This document shows positions 48,997 to 58,071 of a DNA stretch of 64,000 nt, piece by piece. Numbering within the stretch: the first letter of the stretch is position 1; each line of letters begins with the position of its first letter. Source of the DNA: Streptomyces sp. YIM 121038. GTDB taxonomy: Bacteria; Actinomycetota; Actinomycetes; Streptomycetales; Streptomycetaceae. Location of the stretch: positions 4,970,001 through 5,034,000 of the forward strand of contig NZ_CP030771.1 of NCBI RefSeq assembly GCF_006088715.1, in the 5' to 3' direction. The position numbers and the translations under genes were made by a program. The notes beneath the pieces were generated by a model. It worked only from the letters and a program-made list of their open reading frames with translations, was not told where the DNA came from and ran no database searches.

Positions 48997-49517
48997 GTAG
49001 GGCCCGATGGCAAGAAGCTCTACGAGCCCGGACGTCTCAGCCCCGGCTACCCGGGCCACCTCCGTCTGGAGGCATCGAAGAGCTTGAGCGCTTGAAGGTC
49101 GCCTTTGCAAGCAGTCGGGACCACACTGCGGCAGGGTAGGAAGATCCAGCGCATGCGGAAGAACAAGCCATTCCGCTTAAGTTGATACCCGTGTTCACGA
49201 TTCCGTTTCGTAATGTCCACGCAATCTACCTGGTTCACCGCTCCCAGGGCCCCAGTGCCGAGAGATTCCGGTTACTTGCAGCTTCCAGCCAACCCTGAGG
49301 ATCCTTTCCGATTAGCACCTGCGAAAGGTGCAGGCCACGCTAAAGTGATCGAGCACTCACGCACCGCTGTCTAAGGGGGCGTCTAGCCGGGCCCATGAGC
49401 ATGACACGCATAGGCTTTAGCGGCCGCGCAGCCCTAGGTGTGCCAGCGGAGCGGGGTGGCTGGTGCCTGCGGCGCGCACTAGTCGTCGAAGACATTGCCA
49501 TGAAAGCGAGGCTCAGC
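48997..49517. other. Intergenic DNA, no gene seen
   Basis: About 520 bp after the transposase remnant hold only short ORFs without ribosome sites or recognisable motifs. GC content falls compared with the ICE. The promoter of the secreted-protein genes is expected near the right end. Confidence 0.5.
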
Positions 49518-50036
49518 ATGTCAAGACCGTTAGGTGTCAAGCGAGTTGTTCTCGTTGCTGCAGTCATGGTCTCAGCTGTGGCGGCTACGCCGTACGCTGT
49601 CGCCTCGGACGTGCCAGGTGTGCGCGTTGCGGTGGATGCCAATGCGACTACGAGGGCTATAGCGCAGACGGAACCGCAGGCCGTGGAGGCAGCCGCGACA
49701 GTTTGCGGGGCTGGCTACACGTTGCGGAAGGCTGTGCCTCTGCCCCTGGGGGACCCACCCGACGAGCGTCTGGGAACGCTGTTTGCATACGAGAACAGTG
49801 GGAAGGGTTGCGCCATCCTAGACAACAATGTCGGCAGTAAACAGTATATGTACCTTAAAGTCTGTAAAGTGGGCGGTTCCAGCTGTGATACCGACTCCGG
49901 CAATTTCACCGAGTATGCGGGGCCGGTGCGCGTCTCGAACTTCGCATGTGCTCCAGTGACTGCCAAAATGGCGAAAACATCCAGCAGTACGCCGTACATC
50001 GACTACAAGTCCGACTATGTTTTCCCTTGTGGATAA
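49518..50036 (+). CDS. Secreted protein of unknown function (172 aa)
   Basis: A 172-residue protein with a Sec signal (KRVVLVAAVMVSAVAATPYAVA) and a mature part with several cysteines (VCGAGYTLRKAVPL; GCAILDNN; KVCKVGGSSCDT; FACAP; VFPCG), probably disulfide-bonded. A TTA codon at 49530 is the fifth codon, so translation needs the bldA tRNA. The start at 49518 has GAGG upstream; ATG 49500 is possible. It overlaps the next gene by 20 bp. Confidence 0.65.
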   Translation: MSRPLGVKRVVLVAAVMVSAVAATPYAVASDVPGVRVAVDANATTRAIAQTEPQAVEAAATVCGAGYTLRKAVPLPLGDPPDERLGTLFAYENSGKGCAILDNNVGSKQYMYLKVCKVGGSSCDTDSGNFTEYAGPVRVSNFACAPVTAKMAKTSSSTPYIDYKSDYVFPCG

Positions 50037-50649
50037 ACGACCGTCCGGCGGACGCCGGAAAACTACGCCGCCCTTACTCTTCGTAGCGGCCGCGTCACTC
50101 ATGCTCACCGCCTGTGGAACTGAGGGCTCAGAGAAGCCCACTGCCAGCAAGCCTTCTGCAGACTCAGCGATCTCTGGGGGAGAGGGCCAGGCGAAGTCAG
50201 GCAACGGGAAAGCCTCCGATCGGGAGCAGGATCCCCAGGTCAGGAGCGAGATCGAGAAGGCTCGGAACAAGCGGGCGAGAAACGCTGCGAGTGGAGTGCC
50301 AGTCAAGCCGACCAGAACTGGTATTCCCAAGCCTGAAGATTACGGTTTCGGGCCCGCTGTCACCAAGGCCCAAGGTGATGAGGTCGTCGCTTACCAGCCG
50401 CGGCTGCAAGATGGCCGACTGGTCGTACCTCTTACCGTCAGTAACAAAGGCCGCAAGCGGGCCGCTTACAAGGTCATCGTCACGGTCAAGGGAACGAAGC
50501 GAACCGTTCCAGCGCATTTGAATATTCCCTTTGTCTACCCGAGCACGACATGGCCGACCCAGGTCGATGTCACTGCTGCAGGAGGAACTGGACCCAAGAA
50601 TGTGAAGGTCACCGTGAAAGCGACCAAGAAAGAAGATCGCTGGTCATAA
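50017..50649 (+). CDS. Lipoprotein of unknown function (210 aa)
   Basis: A 210-residue protein with signal peptide and lipobox LMLTAC. A Ser/Lys/Gly-rich linker and a beta-rich domain (LVVPLTVSNKGRKRAAYKVIVTVKG ... NVKVTVKATKK) like a small Ig/FxLYD fold follow. A TTA codon lies at 50074 (codon 20). It starts inside the preceding secreted-protein gene, so the two are coupled. Confidence 0.68.
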   Translation: MFSLVDKRPSGGRRKTTPPLLFVAAASLMLTACGTEGSEKPTASKPSADSAISGGEGQAKSGNGKASDREQDPQVRSEIEKARNKRARNAASGVPVKPTRTGIPKPEDYGFGPAVTKAQGDEVVAYQPRLQDGRLVVPLTVSNKGRKRAAYKVIVTVKGTKRTVPAHLNIPFVYPSTTWPTQVDVTAAGGTGPKNVKVTVKATKKEDRWS

Positions 50650-50921
50650 GACCACGATGACCTGGCAGCCTCACGCGTAGTACTACTAGCACGGCAGGCC
50701 ACGCTATCGTTTCACACAACGTGGCCTGCCGAAATCCGGGTAACCGTTGACGAAAAACTTCTTTAGCTCGGAGAATTCCTCTCGGGGTGCTTACTCGCCT
50801 CATTCCCATCTGATCGCACCCCAGCCTGCGTTGAAAAGTACCGAACCTCAGGCAAGTGAGTAGTTCTTTACGCGAGCCACAGCTTCCGGAGTGCTGTAAT
50901 TCTACTGAACAGGAGAAACTT

Positions 50922-53156
50922 GTGGCCGATGAGATGGTCCGGAAAGCGCAGTCATTCGTTAACAACACCTATGACGGAAAACTGGGAATAGGGAGGCTTC
51001 CAGAGGACGGGAAGACCAGTTGGAGTCTAATGTTCGCGCTTACGCGCGCGCTCCAGTATGAGCTCGGCATAGCGAACCTGTCGGACGCCTTTGGGCCGAC
51101 GACTCTGTCCGCACTTACCTCTAAGTACCCTCTATTAAATGAGGGAAATATCCCCTCTAAGGATTTTGCCCGGATCATCCAATCTGGTCTGTATGCTAAG
51201 GGGTACGATGGAGGTGACATTGACGGAAGCTATAACTCCCGTGTGAAGGCTTCGATGAGCAAGCTGAAAGAGGACATGGGAGTCGACTTCGCATACCCCG
51301 GCAGTTACCTAACGCCAAAGGTGTTCAAGGGCCTCTTGAACATGGATGCGTACGTCACGGTCAACAACGGCTCAGAGGCAATTCGAAGCGTTCAAAAGTG
51401 GCTGAACGGTCAGTACGTCCAACGCAGAGACTTCTTCATTATCCCGTGTGATGGGCATAACTCGCGAGATGTCTCTAAGTCCATGCTGTTCGCCGTTCAG
51501 TACGAGCTGGGTATGGCAGATGGAACGGCAAATGGTGTATTCGGTCCAGGAACGCAAGCCGGGCTGAAAGAGCACCCCCTATCTACTGGCTCCAGCGGAC
51601 CATGGGTTTACCTATTCACTGGGGCCATGGTGCTCAACAAACGTCCAGTCTCTTTCTCCTCCAGCTTTACAAGCAGTCTGTCCGAAGCTGTCGGAAAGTT
51701 TCAGTCGTTCGCCAAGCTGCCGACCACTGGCAAGGGCGACTTCCAGACCTGGGCCTCCCTTCTGGTGTCCTATGGCGATCAGAGCCGCAAAGGCGAAGCA
51801 TGTGACGGGGTCACGAAGATAACATCAGCGCGTGCACAGGCGCTGAAGGCTGAGGGCATCAAGTATATTGGCCGTTATTTAACAAATCTAAGCGCAACTT
51901 CCCTTCCAGAGAAGGCGATCCAGCCTGGAGAGCTACAGACCATCGCTGACCATGGGTTGCGCTGCTTTCCTATCTACCAAACCTTTGGTCGTGATGCCAG
52001 TGGATTCAATTTTTCCGCTGGAAGGGCTGCTGGCTATGCAGCCATTAACGCCGCCGTAGACCATGGATTCAAGTCGGGGACTCGAATCTTCTTCGCAGTC
52101 GACTTTGACGCACTCGATCAGGACGTTACGAACAACGTCCTGCCTCACTTCAAAGGGATATCGGACTCAATGTCCGACGCCGGAAATCCTTATGAGGTCG
52201 GAGTATATGGTCCGCGCAATGTCTGTACTCGTGTTGCCGAGGCCGGGCATTCAACAGCGAGCTTCGTTTCCGACATGTCGTCTGGTTTCTCAGGAAACTT
52301 TGGATATCCCTTGCCCAGCGACTGGGCCTACGATCAAATCGTCACCCGAACCGTAGGCTCTGGTGACGGGAAGATCGAGATCGACAATAACATAGCCTCC
52401 GGCCGCGACACCGGGCAGGGATCATTCAACAAGCCTCGTGGCGTCATACCTGACGTCCGGTTTAACGGTGGTTATCTAACCGCCTTAAGCGGTGATATCA
52501 GCAAGTACATGCGATCGATCGGGTTCCCGGACGATGGCGGCTCGGGTAGTGACGCAAGGCTTTTCACGCACAAGCAGTGCTTTGAAACCGTCATGAGTCA
52601 GGATGAGCTGATCACGGACCTTTCGCACAGATATAAGATGCGAAAGGCGCTGATCCAGACGACCACCTACTGGGAGATGCGCCACTACGACTTGGTCGAC
52701 CAGGGTGTGGACCATGCAGTGGCTTTGTACCACCTTCAGGGAATTGGAAACAGGCGGGATTCCTCCACGGGCATCGCGCAAATCAGTGGCGAGGTCTGCA
52801 TCCGTGCCTGGAATCATGGTATTAAGAAAGGGTACGTGGAAGGCCCCATCCTCGACCCTGCCAAGGACGCAGATATTTGGACGATGTGGCAGAAGGTCAA
52901 CAAGGATCACTCGTTCAGCGTCACGACAGTTTCGCTAATCCACCTCTGGGGCGTGGACGGGAAGCCGGGAGGCGAAAACCCCCCGGGGGGCGAAACCACG
53001 CTCCGTTCAATGCGCTTGGACTATACCGAGGGGGAGATCTACCAGGTTCTTCGCCGGTACCAGGGCTGGGGCAACATGGCGGAAGAGCATGCCACTAAAC
53101 GCATGGCTCTCTATCAGATCCTCGAAAAGTACAACGGTATCGTTCGGAATCTGTGA
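50922..53156 (+). CDS. DUF1906 glycoside-hydrolase-like protein with peptidoglycan-binding repeats
   Basis: This 744-residue protein has three N-terminal peptidoglycan-binding-like repeats (ALQYELGIANLSDAFGPTTLSAL; VQYELGMADGTANGVFGPGTQAG; AVGKFQSFAKLPTTGKGDFQTW). A DUF1906/Rv2525c-like TIM-barrel domain follows (KYIGRYLTN; FPIYQTFG; GTRIFFAVDFDA; YEVGVYGPRNV). A C-terminal ~230-residue domain may also bind wall or protein. There is no signal peptide, so export must use another route. Codon use is AT-richer than neighbours and three TTA codons occur (51135, 51879, 52485). GTG 50922 has AGGAG upstream. Confidence 0.8.
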   Translation: MADEMVRKAQSFVNNTYDGKLGIGRLPEDGKTSWSLMFALTRALQYELGIANLSDAFGPTTLSALTSKYPLLNEGNIPSKDFARIIQSGLYAKGYDGGDIDGSYNSRVKASMSKLKEDMGVDFAYPGSYLTPKVFKGLLNMDAYVTVNNGSEAIRSVQKWLNGQYVQRRDFFIIPCDGHNSRDVSKSMLFAVQYELGMADGTANGVFGPGTQAGLKEHPLSTGSSGPWVYLFTGAMVLNKRPVSFSSSFTSSLSEAVGKFQSFAKLPTTGKGDFQTWASLLVSYGDQSRKGEACDGVTKITSARAQALKAEGIKYIGRYLTNLSATSLPEKAIQPGELQTIADHGLRCFPIYQTFGRDASGFNFSAGRAAGYAAINAAVDHGFKSGTRIFFAVDFDALDQDVTNNVLPHFKGISDSMSDAGNPYEVGVYGPRNVCTRVAEAGHSTASFVSDMSSGFSGNFGYPLPSDWAYDQIVTRTVGSGDGKIEIDNNIASGRDTGQGSFNKPRGVIPDVRFNGGYLTALSGDISKYMRSIGFPDDGGSGSDARLFTHKQCFETVMSQDELITDLSHRYKMRKALIQTTTYWEMRHYDLVDQGVDHAVALYHLQGIGNRRDSSTGIAQISGEVCIRAWNHGIKKGYVEGPILDPAKDADIWTMWQKVNKDHSFSVTTVSLIHLWGVDGKPGGENPPGGETTLRSMRLDYTEGEIYQVLRRYQGWGNMAEEHATKRMALYQILEKYNGIVRNL

Positions 53157-53653
53157 GCAGAATGACTGCATCCGATCCCTTTGAGGGGCATAGTTCCGCC
53201 GCTCTAGTGCTAATCATCCTGTTCGGCCTGGTAGTGGTTCCTAGTCTCACCGTCTACGGCTGTTCGACCGTGGCCAGGTTCGGCGTTAAGCACACAGGAG
53301 CAAAGGGTCTTCTCCGTAGCGCCGCAGCCCTTACTGTAGCCGCAGCTGTCGCTATGTACGTGTGGGGTGTCTGCCAGCTGGCATTGATGGATGACAAGGA
53401 CAAGGTCCAGGCATGCAAGGACGCGGTGGGACGAGCACGCGCAGCCGAGGTGGATAGATATGAACCCAGCTATGTCCCGTTGCGCCTGGGCTGCCACGTA
53501 GCAAAGGGCGATACTTACGCCGCCGGAGTCCCCAGCTACGTAAACCCCGCTGCCCTCGGACTTGCCTTGGCCGGCGCGGCACTCGCCGTTTCATCAGCCC
53601 TTGCGCCGGAGTACCGCGTCAAAGAGAGCTCCATTAAGGAGAGCCCCAGGTGA
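53153..53653 (+). CDS. Membrane protein with three or four TM segments (166 aa)
   Basis: A 166-residue protein with hydrophobic segments ALVLIILFGLVVVPSLTVYGC, SAAALTVAAAVAMYVWGVCQLAL and AALGLALAGAALAVSSALA, and a Cys-containing extracellular loop. It is coupled by GTGA overlaps to the hydrolase upstream and the Tat protein downstream, so the three act together. It has no TTA codon that I found, unlike its neighbours. Confidence 0.65.
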   Translation: MSRMTASDPFEGHSSAALVLIILFGLVVVPSLTVYGCSTVARFGVKHTGAKGLLRSAAALTVAAAVAMYVWGVCQLALMDDKDKVQACKDAVGRARAAEVDRYEPSYVPLRLGCHVAKGDTYAAGVPSYVNPAALGLALAGAALAVSSALAPEYRVKESSIKESPR

Positions 53654-54414
53654 ACACTCCGCACTTATCACGTCGCACGGTCCTCGCGCGCACAGCTGTC
53701 ATTACTGGTGCTGCCGTTGCGGCATCATTTCCCGGATCGCAATGGTTGTCTTCTCCCGCATACGCGGCAGGTACTGATCCAACACCGAAAATGGTGCGGG
53801 AGGCTGTTCGAAGGGCGGAAGCACGCAACAGACGCGTGATGACTGGAAAGCCGTCCCGCAACGGTTGGGAGATGGAACGAGTAGCCGATGACGGCGGCAA
53901 CATCTATACCTGCCCCGTACCCGGCACCCCCCTCACAGATGTTCAGGTGCGTATGGGGGATGTCGAAGTGGTCCTCGTCCACGTCATTCGACGTTTCCAC
54001 TACGAGATCGATGAGTTGCGCAAGGGTGACGTCGTCGGCTGGCGTTCCCCTGGATCCGTACGCAAGGGTATGCCGGAGTCCAACCAAGCATCCGGCACCG
54101 CGGTTCAGATCAGACCCGGCTCCTACCCTTCGGGCACCAATGGGGGTTTCTTCTCCAGCCAGAGAATCGTGCTCCGCGACATCCTAGCCGAACTGGATGG
54201 AATTGTTCGCTGGGGCGGCGATGACACGAAACCAGACGAGGCCCTCTTCTACATTCAGGTACCCCCCGGTGACAAGCGTCTGGCTGTGACTGCCGCCAAA
54301 CTTCGAGGCTGGCATGACCGTCCCGGGGCTGGCGCTGGTTCACCGGTAGACGTATTCAACTCCAAGCGACGCATCGCAGCTGAGAAGCTGGAGCAACGCC
54401 AGCAAGCAGCTTAG
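53650..54414 (+). CDS. Tat-exported protein of unknown function (254 aa)
   Basis: A 254-residue protein with a twin-arginine signal (LSRRTVLARTAVITGAAVAA) ending SPAYA. The mature part is mixed (EMERVADDGGNIYTCPV; VEVVLVHVIRRFHYEI; RIVLRDILAELDGIVRWGGDD). A TTA codon at 53665 is the sixth codon. GTGA overlap couples it to the membrane protein. No enzyme family is recognised; Tat export implies folding or cofactor insertion in the cytoplasm. Confidence 0.7.
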   Translation: MNTPHLSRRTVLARTAVITGAAVAASFPGSQWLSSPAYAAGTDPTPKMVREAVRRAEARNRRVMTGKPSRNGWEMERVADDGGNIYTCPVPGTPLTDVQVRMGDVEVVLVHVIRRFHYEIDELRKGDVVGWRSPGSVRKGMPESNQASGTAVQIRPGSYPSGTNGGFFSSQRIVLRDILAELDGIVRWGGDDTKPDEALFYIQVPPGDKRLAVTAAKLRGWHDRPGAGAGSPVDVFNSKRRIAAEKLEQRQQAA

Positions 54415-54755
54415 GGCGATGAAGCTGGCGTCTGGATGGTCCACTCCTGAGGCATTGCACCTAGCTCACCATTTCATCGGGCAGATGAAATAGAGTCGCC
54501 GCCGTATTCGTTGTGGCTGTCCAGGCCGCAATCCCAGCTTCATGCTGCATCACTACCTGTGTGGCGGTTACTGACACAAGAAGGTCGAATTTCCCTAGTC
54601 CGCAGCGTCTGGACAACACCATGTAAGTGGCGCGACAATTCTGTATGCGCTTGCCGCACCAGGAGCTTGTGCGCTCCTCAGCAGGGCCCCGACTCAATTA
54701 ACCGCACACGCCGGAAGCCGCCGCGCCCGGCCATGCCTGAAAGGATGTCAGATTT
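54415..54755. other. Intergenic DNA, no gene seen
   Basis: About 340 bp hold no credible ORF; the promoter of the next secreted-protein gene should lie here. I saw no clear hairpin or repeat. Confidence 0.4.
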
Positions 54756-55298
54756 ATGAGGCGTCGTATTGGTTCGCTCATCACGGCGGGTGTCGTCACA
54801 GCCAGCTGCGCGCTGCTGTCCGGAACAACTCCGGTTCAGGCGGCGGCGGTGCCCTGTACGGGCAAGGAAGAGAACTTGAAGGTGTTAGCTGGGAGTAATG
54901 CAAACCGTGTCGATGTGAAACTGTGTGGGTGGCGCACTGCGGATGAAGACACGGTGCAGGGATTCTCCGAGGTTGACTGGCTTATAGAGGACCCAGAAAT
55001 TGTCTTCTCAAAGTTCAAGATTCAAACAAGGATTGAGAAGCGAGCAACGGCGGACGGCAGAGACATCGTGGTCGACTCCGCGACATGTGACTTCGCCAAA
55101 GCGCTCAACTCGGCTGCGAAGCCTCGCTACCCCGAGCAATGCCACCCGGCAGCGGTGGTGGATTATGACGCGAACTACTGGTGGTCGACTGACGCTACGG
55201 TGACGTACGACGTCGAAGGGGATGGAAAGGGCGAAATCGCTTGGGAGCTGAACGGCTCGCCGTTGGTCCATACCCCGCCGCTGGTCCACATCCGGTGA
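54756..55298 (+). CDS. Secreted protein, paralogue 1 (180 aa)
   Basis: A 180-residue protein with a Sec signal (SLITAGVVTASCALLSGTTPVQAAA) and a beta-rich mature domain. The C-terminal motif YWWSTDATVTYDVEGDGKGE ... LNGSPL is shared with the gene at 56507, so the two are paralogues. A TTA codon lies at 54885. Cysteine pairs suggest disulfides. The function is unknown. A broken IS5-type transposase lies between the two paralogues. Confidence 0.68.
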   Translation: MRRRIGSLITAGVVTASCALLSGTTPVQAAAVPCTGKEENLKVLAGSNANRVDVKLCGWRTADEDTVQGFSEVDWLIEDPEIVFSKFKIQTRIEKRATADGRDIVVDSATCDFAKALNSAAKPRYPEQCHPAAVVDYDANYWWSTDATVTYDVEGDGKGEIAWELNGSPLVHTPPLVHIR

Positions 55299-55404
55299 AA
55301 TGGCATGGCCCGATGTGCCCCTGGACCGTTGGTGGTTCGGGGGTACATCGCAGGTAACTCGGTTGGGCTGGCTCATCACTCAGCGTTTTAGAACGGATAA
55401 CACA

Positions 55405-56174
55405 ATGACTAGAACTGTCGGTGGGTGATGAGAAAGCAGGCCAGTTTGAGGAAGACTTTGTGAGTGTCGGCTCGGCGTTCCCATCGGACGCGGAGTCGTC
55501 GGAAGCCGTGCAGCCGGGCGAAGGGCCGCTCTACCACCCACCGGTAGACGCCAAGTCCAGTGTTGTGTCGGATGTTTCGATGGGCGATGGCTGGCACGGC
55601 GCCGTGGGCATGGACCGGGTCGGCGAGCAGCGAGTCCGGCTTCCGCCGGGGGACCGACGTGGTCGCACACAGGCGGGGTTGCGTCTAGCAGGGGCATCAT
55701 CTGGGTGACATCGTTGCGGTTGCCGCAGGTGAGGATGACCGCGAGCGAAGTACCGTGCCGTCAGTGATCAGGTGATTCTTGGAGTCGGCCCGGACCCCTG
55801 TCGACCGGCGACGGGTCCGCATAGAGCCCCTTCTAGGGCCCTGACGTGGGAGGAGCCGACGACGCGTGGGGCCAGTCCAGCCGGGACGCGGTGTGCAGCT
55901 CGGTGAGCAGAACCTCATGCAGCCGCTGACAGACGCCGGCCTCGTTCCAGTCCCGAAGCCGATGCCAGCAGGTCATGTCCGAGCCGAAGCTGAGCTGCTT
56001 GGGGAGATGTTCCCACTGGATGTCGATGTGCAGGACATACATGATCCCGCACAGCACCCGGCGGTCGGGGACCGGCAGACGACCGGGGTAGCGAAACCGG
56101 CGCTCCCTCTTCGGCACCAACTGCTCGATCCGCTCCCACAAGTCGCCTGTCGCGATCCATGGCGAAGTCCCCAC
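55405..56174 (-). pseudogene. IS5-family transposase, frameshifted
   Basis: The N-terminal part (ATGDLWERIEQLVPKRERRFRYPGR; WEHLPKQLSFGSDMTCWHRLRDW) lies at 55833-56174. A middle part (GVRADSKNHLITDGT) and the C-terminal part (IAHRNIRHNTGLGVYRWVVERPFARLHGFRRLRVRWE) at 55409-55597 are in other frames. Several frameshifts and internal loss make it inactive. The IS ends were not found. The ~330 bp to 56507 hold no other gene I can support. Confidence 0.82.
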
Positions 56175-56506
56175 GGCCCGGGCAGCGCCTAACTCGCCCG
56201 TCAGGCGCGGCTACCAGGAGCGCTACACCTCATTGTGTCAGCTGTTCTTAGCCTTCCCGCTCTAGGGTGACGACCGAGGCGGCGATGGATGACATTCGAT
56301 TCGAGCTGCATCGGGAATTGCAGAATGTCGGCCATTGCATCAATCGTGCGGTCGAGAAGTGCCAGGACAGCAGTACCGGAATGGTGACAAGCATCTGCCC
56401 CTGGAAATCTCCGAGTTCTGAAACTGTCGTGACTGAAGAGTCGAGAATGCCACCACACCATGATAAGCAGCCGGTTCAAGAAACCCCCAGGTAAGGGAGA
56501 GAAGTT

Positions 56507-57064
56507 ATGCACAAGGCAACCGTTGGTGCCTTACTCGCGGCAAGCGTCCTGGCTGGAGGCGTAGTACTGGCTTCCCCTGCTCAGGCCGCCGGTTCGTGCG
56601 TCGGCCCGATCAAGAACGACTTCAACGTAACGATTCCGGGTCCGCGACCTGACTTGACCTTCTACATCAAGAATTGTGCAAACGTCATTGATAACGAGGT
56701 CACCGGCTACAGCTTGACCTCCTGGGGGCCGATCGATCCTCAAGGGCGCCTGGAAGACAAGCGGTTCACCAGCTTCGTGATCACGACGAGGATCGAAGCA
56801 AGAGAGGGTGTGCCCGCTCCTTTCAACAAGGACAAGGTCATCACATCCAAGAGCTGTGATCTGACAGCCCTGGTAAATAAGCATGTCGAATTTGTAGGCC
56901 GAGAGGATGACTTCGAGGACCCGGTGAGTCGTTGTGTCGCACCGGCCGCCACCTTTGACAACAACTTGTGGTGGTCGGCAGACTCGACGATCACCTATGA
57001 CATTGAAGGGGACAGCCAGGGAACGATCACCCAGCAGGTGAACGGCTCGCCACTGCTGAATTGA
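56507..57064 (+). CDS. Secreted protein, paralogue 2 (185 aa)
   Basis: A 185-residue protein with a Sec signal (VGALLAASVLAGGVVLASPAQA) and a mature domain like the 54756 gene: a Cys near the start, a VITTRIEAREG strand, KVITSKSCDLTALVN, and the shared LWWSADSTITYDIEGDSQGT ... VNGSPL end. A TTA codon at 56531 is the ninth codon. The ATG has AGGGAGAGAAG upstream. The duplication of this gene is the clearest paralogy in the element. Confidence 0.68.
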   Translation: MHKATVGALLAASVLAGGVVLASPAQAAGSCVGPIKNDFNVTIPGPRPDLTFYIKNCANVIDNEVTGYSLTSWGPIDPQGRLEDKRFTSFVITTRIEAREGVPAPFNKDKVITSKSCDLTALVNKHVEFVGREDDFEDPVSRCVAPAATFDNNLWWSADSTITYDIEGDSQGTITQQVNGSPLLN

Positions 57065-57119
57065 TCACTACGAGGCGGCTGTCGTTTAGCTGTCGGTGAC
57101 ATCATGGTGTGACGGCCAT

Positions 57120-57890
57120 CGACTTTGCGCTCGACGGCTTGGCTGCGTAAGCCGGTCACGACGCTGGCATGCTCGGAGTCGAAGGCGACCTGGGTGAACG
57201 GCCGAGGGCGCCGCGGGGGCGAGTTGGTCGGCTTCGCCGCCGTAGGTGATTGCCTCGATTCCGTGGCCCGGCACCCACACTGCGTGGGTGCCGGGCTCGT
57301 CCTGGGCGACGGCGGTGAAGGCGGAGAGGCCTATCGCCTCGTTGAGGTCGAGCCCGCGGTATGTGATCTGGTCAGCGGCAGCCTGTTCGCCGGGGGCCGC
57401 GAGGCCGTTGCCGCCGAGAGGGTCAGAGGTGGTCCAGGTGACTCAGGCGTCGATGACTGCGGCTGCCAGGACGTGCTCCTTACGGCCGTCGCCGGTGGCG
57501 AATGTGGAGGGTGCAGGGCTGGGCCTCGGGGCCGGTGTGGACGATGCGGTTGCATCCGGCGCTGGCTTTGCCGGTCACGGTGGTGCTGTAGAGGACCTTC
57601 TCAGTGAGGGTGTGTCGAGTGGCTGCAGGTACTGCTTGGCCCAGTCGCCGTCGCTCGGGTAGGTGGTGCTGTCGGTGCGGGGCCAGCCAGTGGACGCGAG
57701 GAGCTTTTCGGCGGCAAGGTCGATGAGCTCGGCCTAGGTTGAGAGGAGACGGACGTGGACCCACTGGCGCACCGCGGACCCGGCAAGACCTGCGGTAGAC
57801 GGCCGCGTTGAATCAGGTGGGCGGCTGAGGGCACGCCGATCGGTCCGTTGCCGATCAGCGCGGTGGGCAGAGGGGCGGTGCGGTTAACCG
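57120..57890 (-). pseudogene. Decayed FAD-dependent oxidoreductase gene
   Basis: Pieces in different frames spell a flavoprotein: IGNGPIGVPSAAHLIQRG (dinucleotide loop, altered), AAEKLLASTGWPRTDS ... YLQPLDTPS, then GTWTTSDPLGGNGLAAPGEQAAADHITYRGLDL. The family is the FAD/NAD(P)-binding flavoprotein often found in Streptomyces arsenic operons. At least two frameshifts and a large C-terminal loss are present. Confidence 0.65.
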
Positions 57891-58014
57891 GCATCATGGA
57901 GCTGATCGTGATGGTGCCGTGAGCTGAGGGTTCGCGATCCGCTGCCTGCAGGATGTTTGCGCAAACTGCAAGTACGTTGCGTGTCGATATGCGCAGCAGG
58001 CCTGTGATGGGCTT

Positions 58015-58036
58015 AGTCATTGCGTACGCAATGACT
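58015..58036. promoter_or_regulatory. 22-bp perfect palindrome
   Basis: The half-site AGTCATTGCGT is followed directly by its complement, with no spacer. It lies about 125 bp upstream of the flavoprotein pseudogene (minus strand) and 8 bp left of the palindrome of site C. A smaller palindrome GTTTGCGCAAAC lies at 57955-57966. Either could be a left-over operator. Confidence 0.6.
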
Positions 58037-58043
58037 GAGGTCG

Positions 58044-58063
58044 CCGTGCTGACACGTCAGCAC
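58044..58063. repeat. Palindrome 124 bp left of site C
   Basis: CCGTGCTGAC and GTCAGCAC with a 2-bp spacer, centred exactly 124 bp left of core C, the same offset as at site B. Confidence 0.72.
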
Positions 58064-58071
58064 AGGGGAAT

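Noticed and set aside
56267..56494. 75-residue ORF before the second secreted paralogue
   Set aside because: It has no ribosome site, domain or codon bias, and probably represents promoter and IS-flank DNA.
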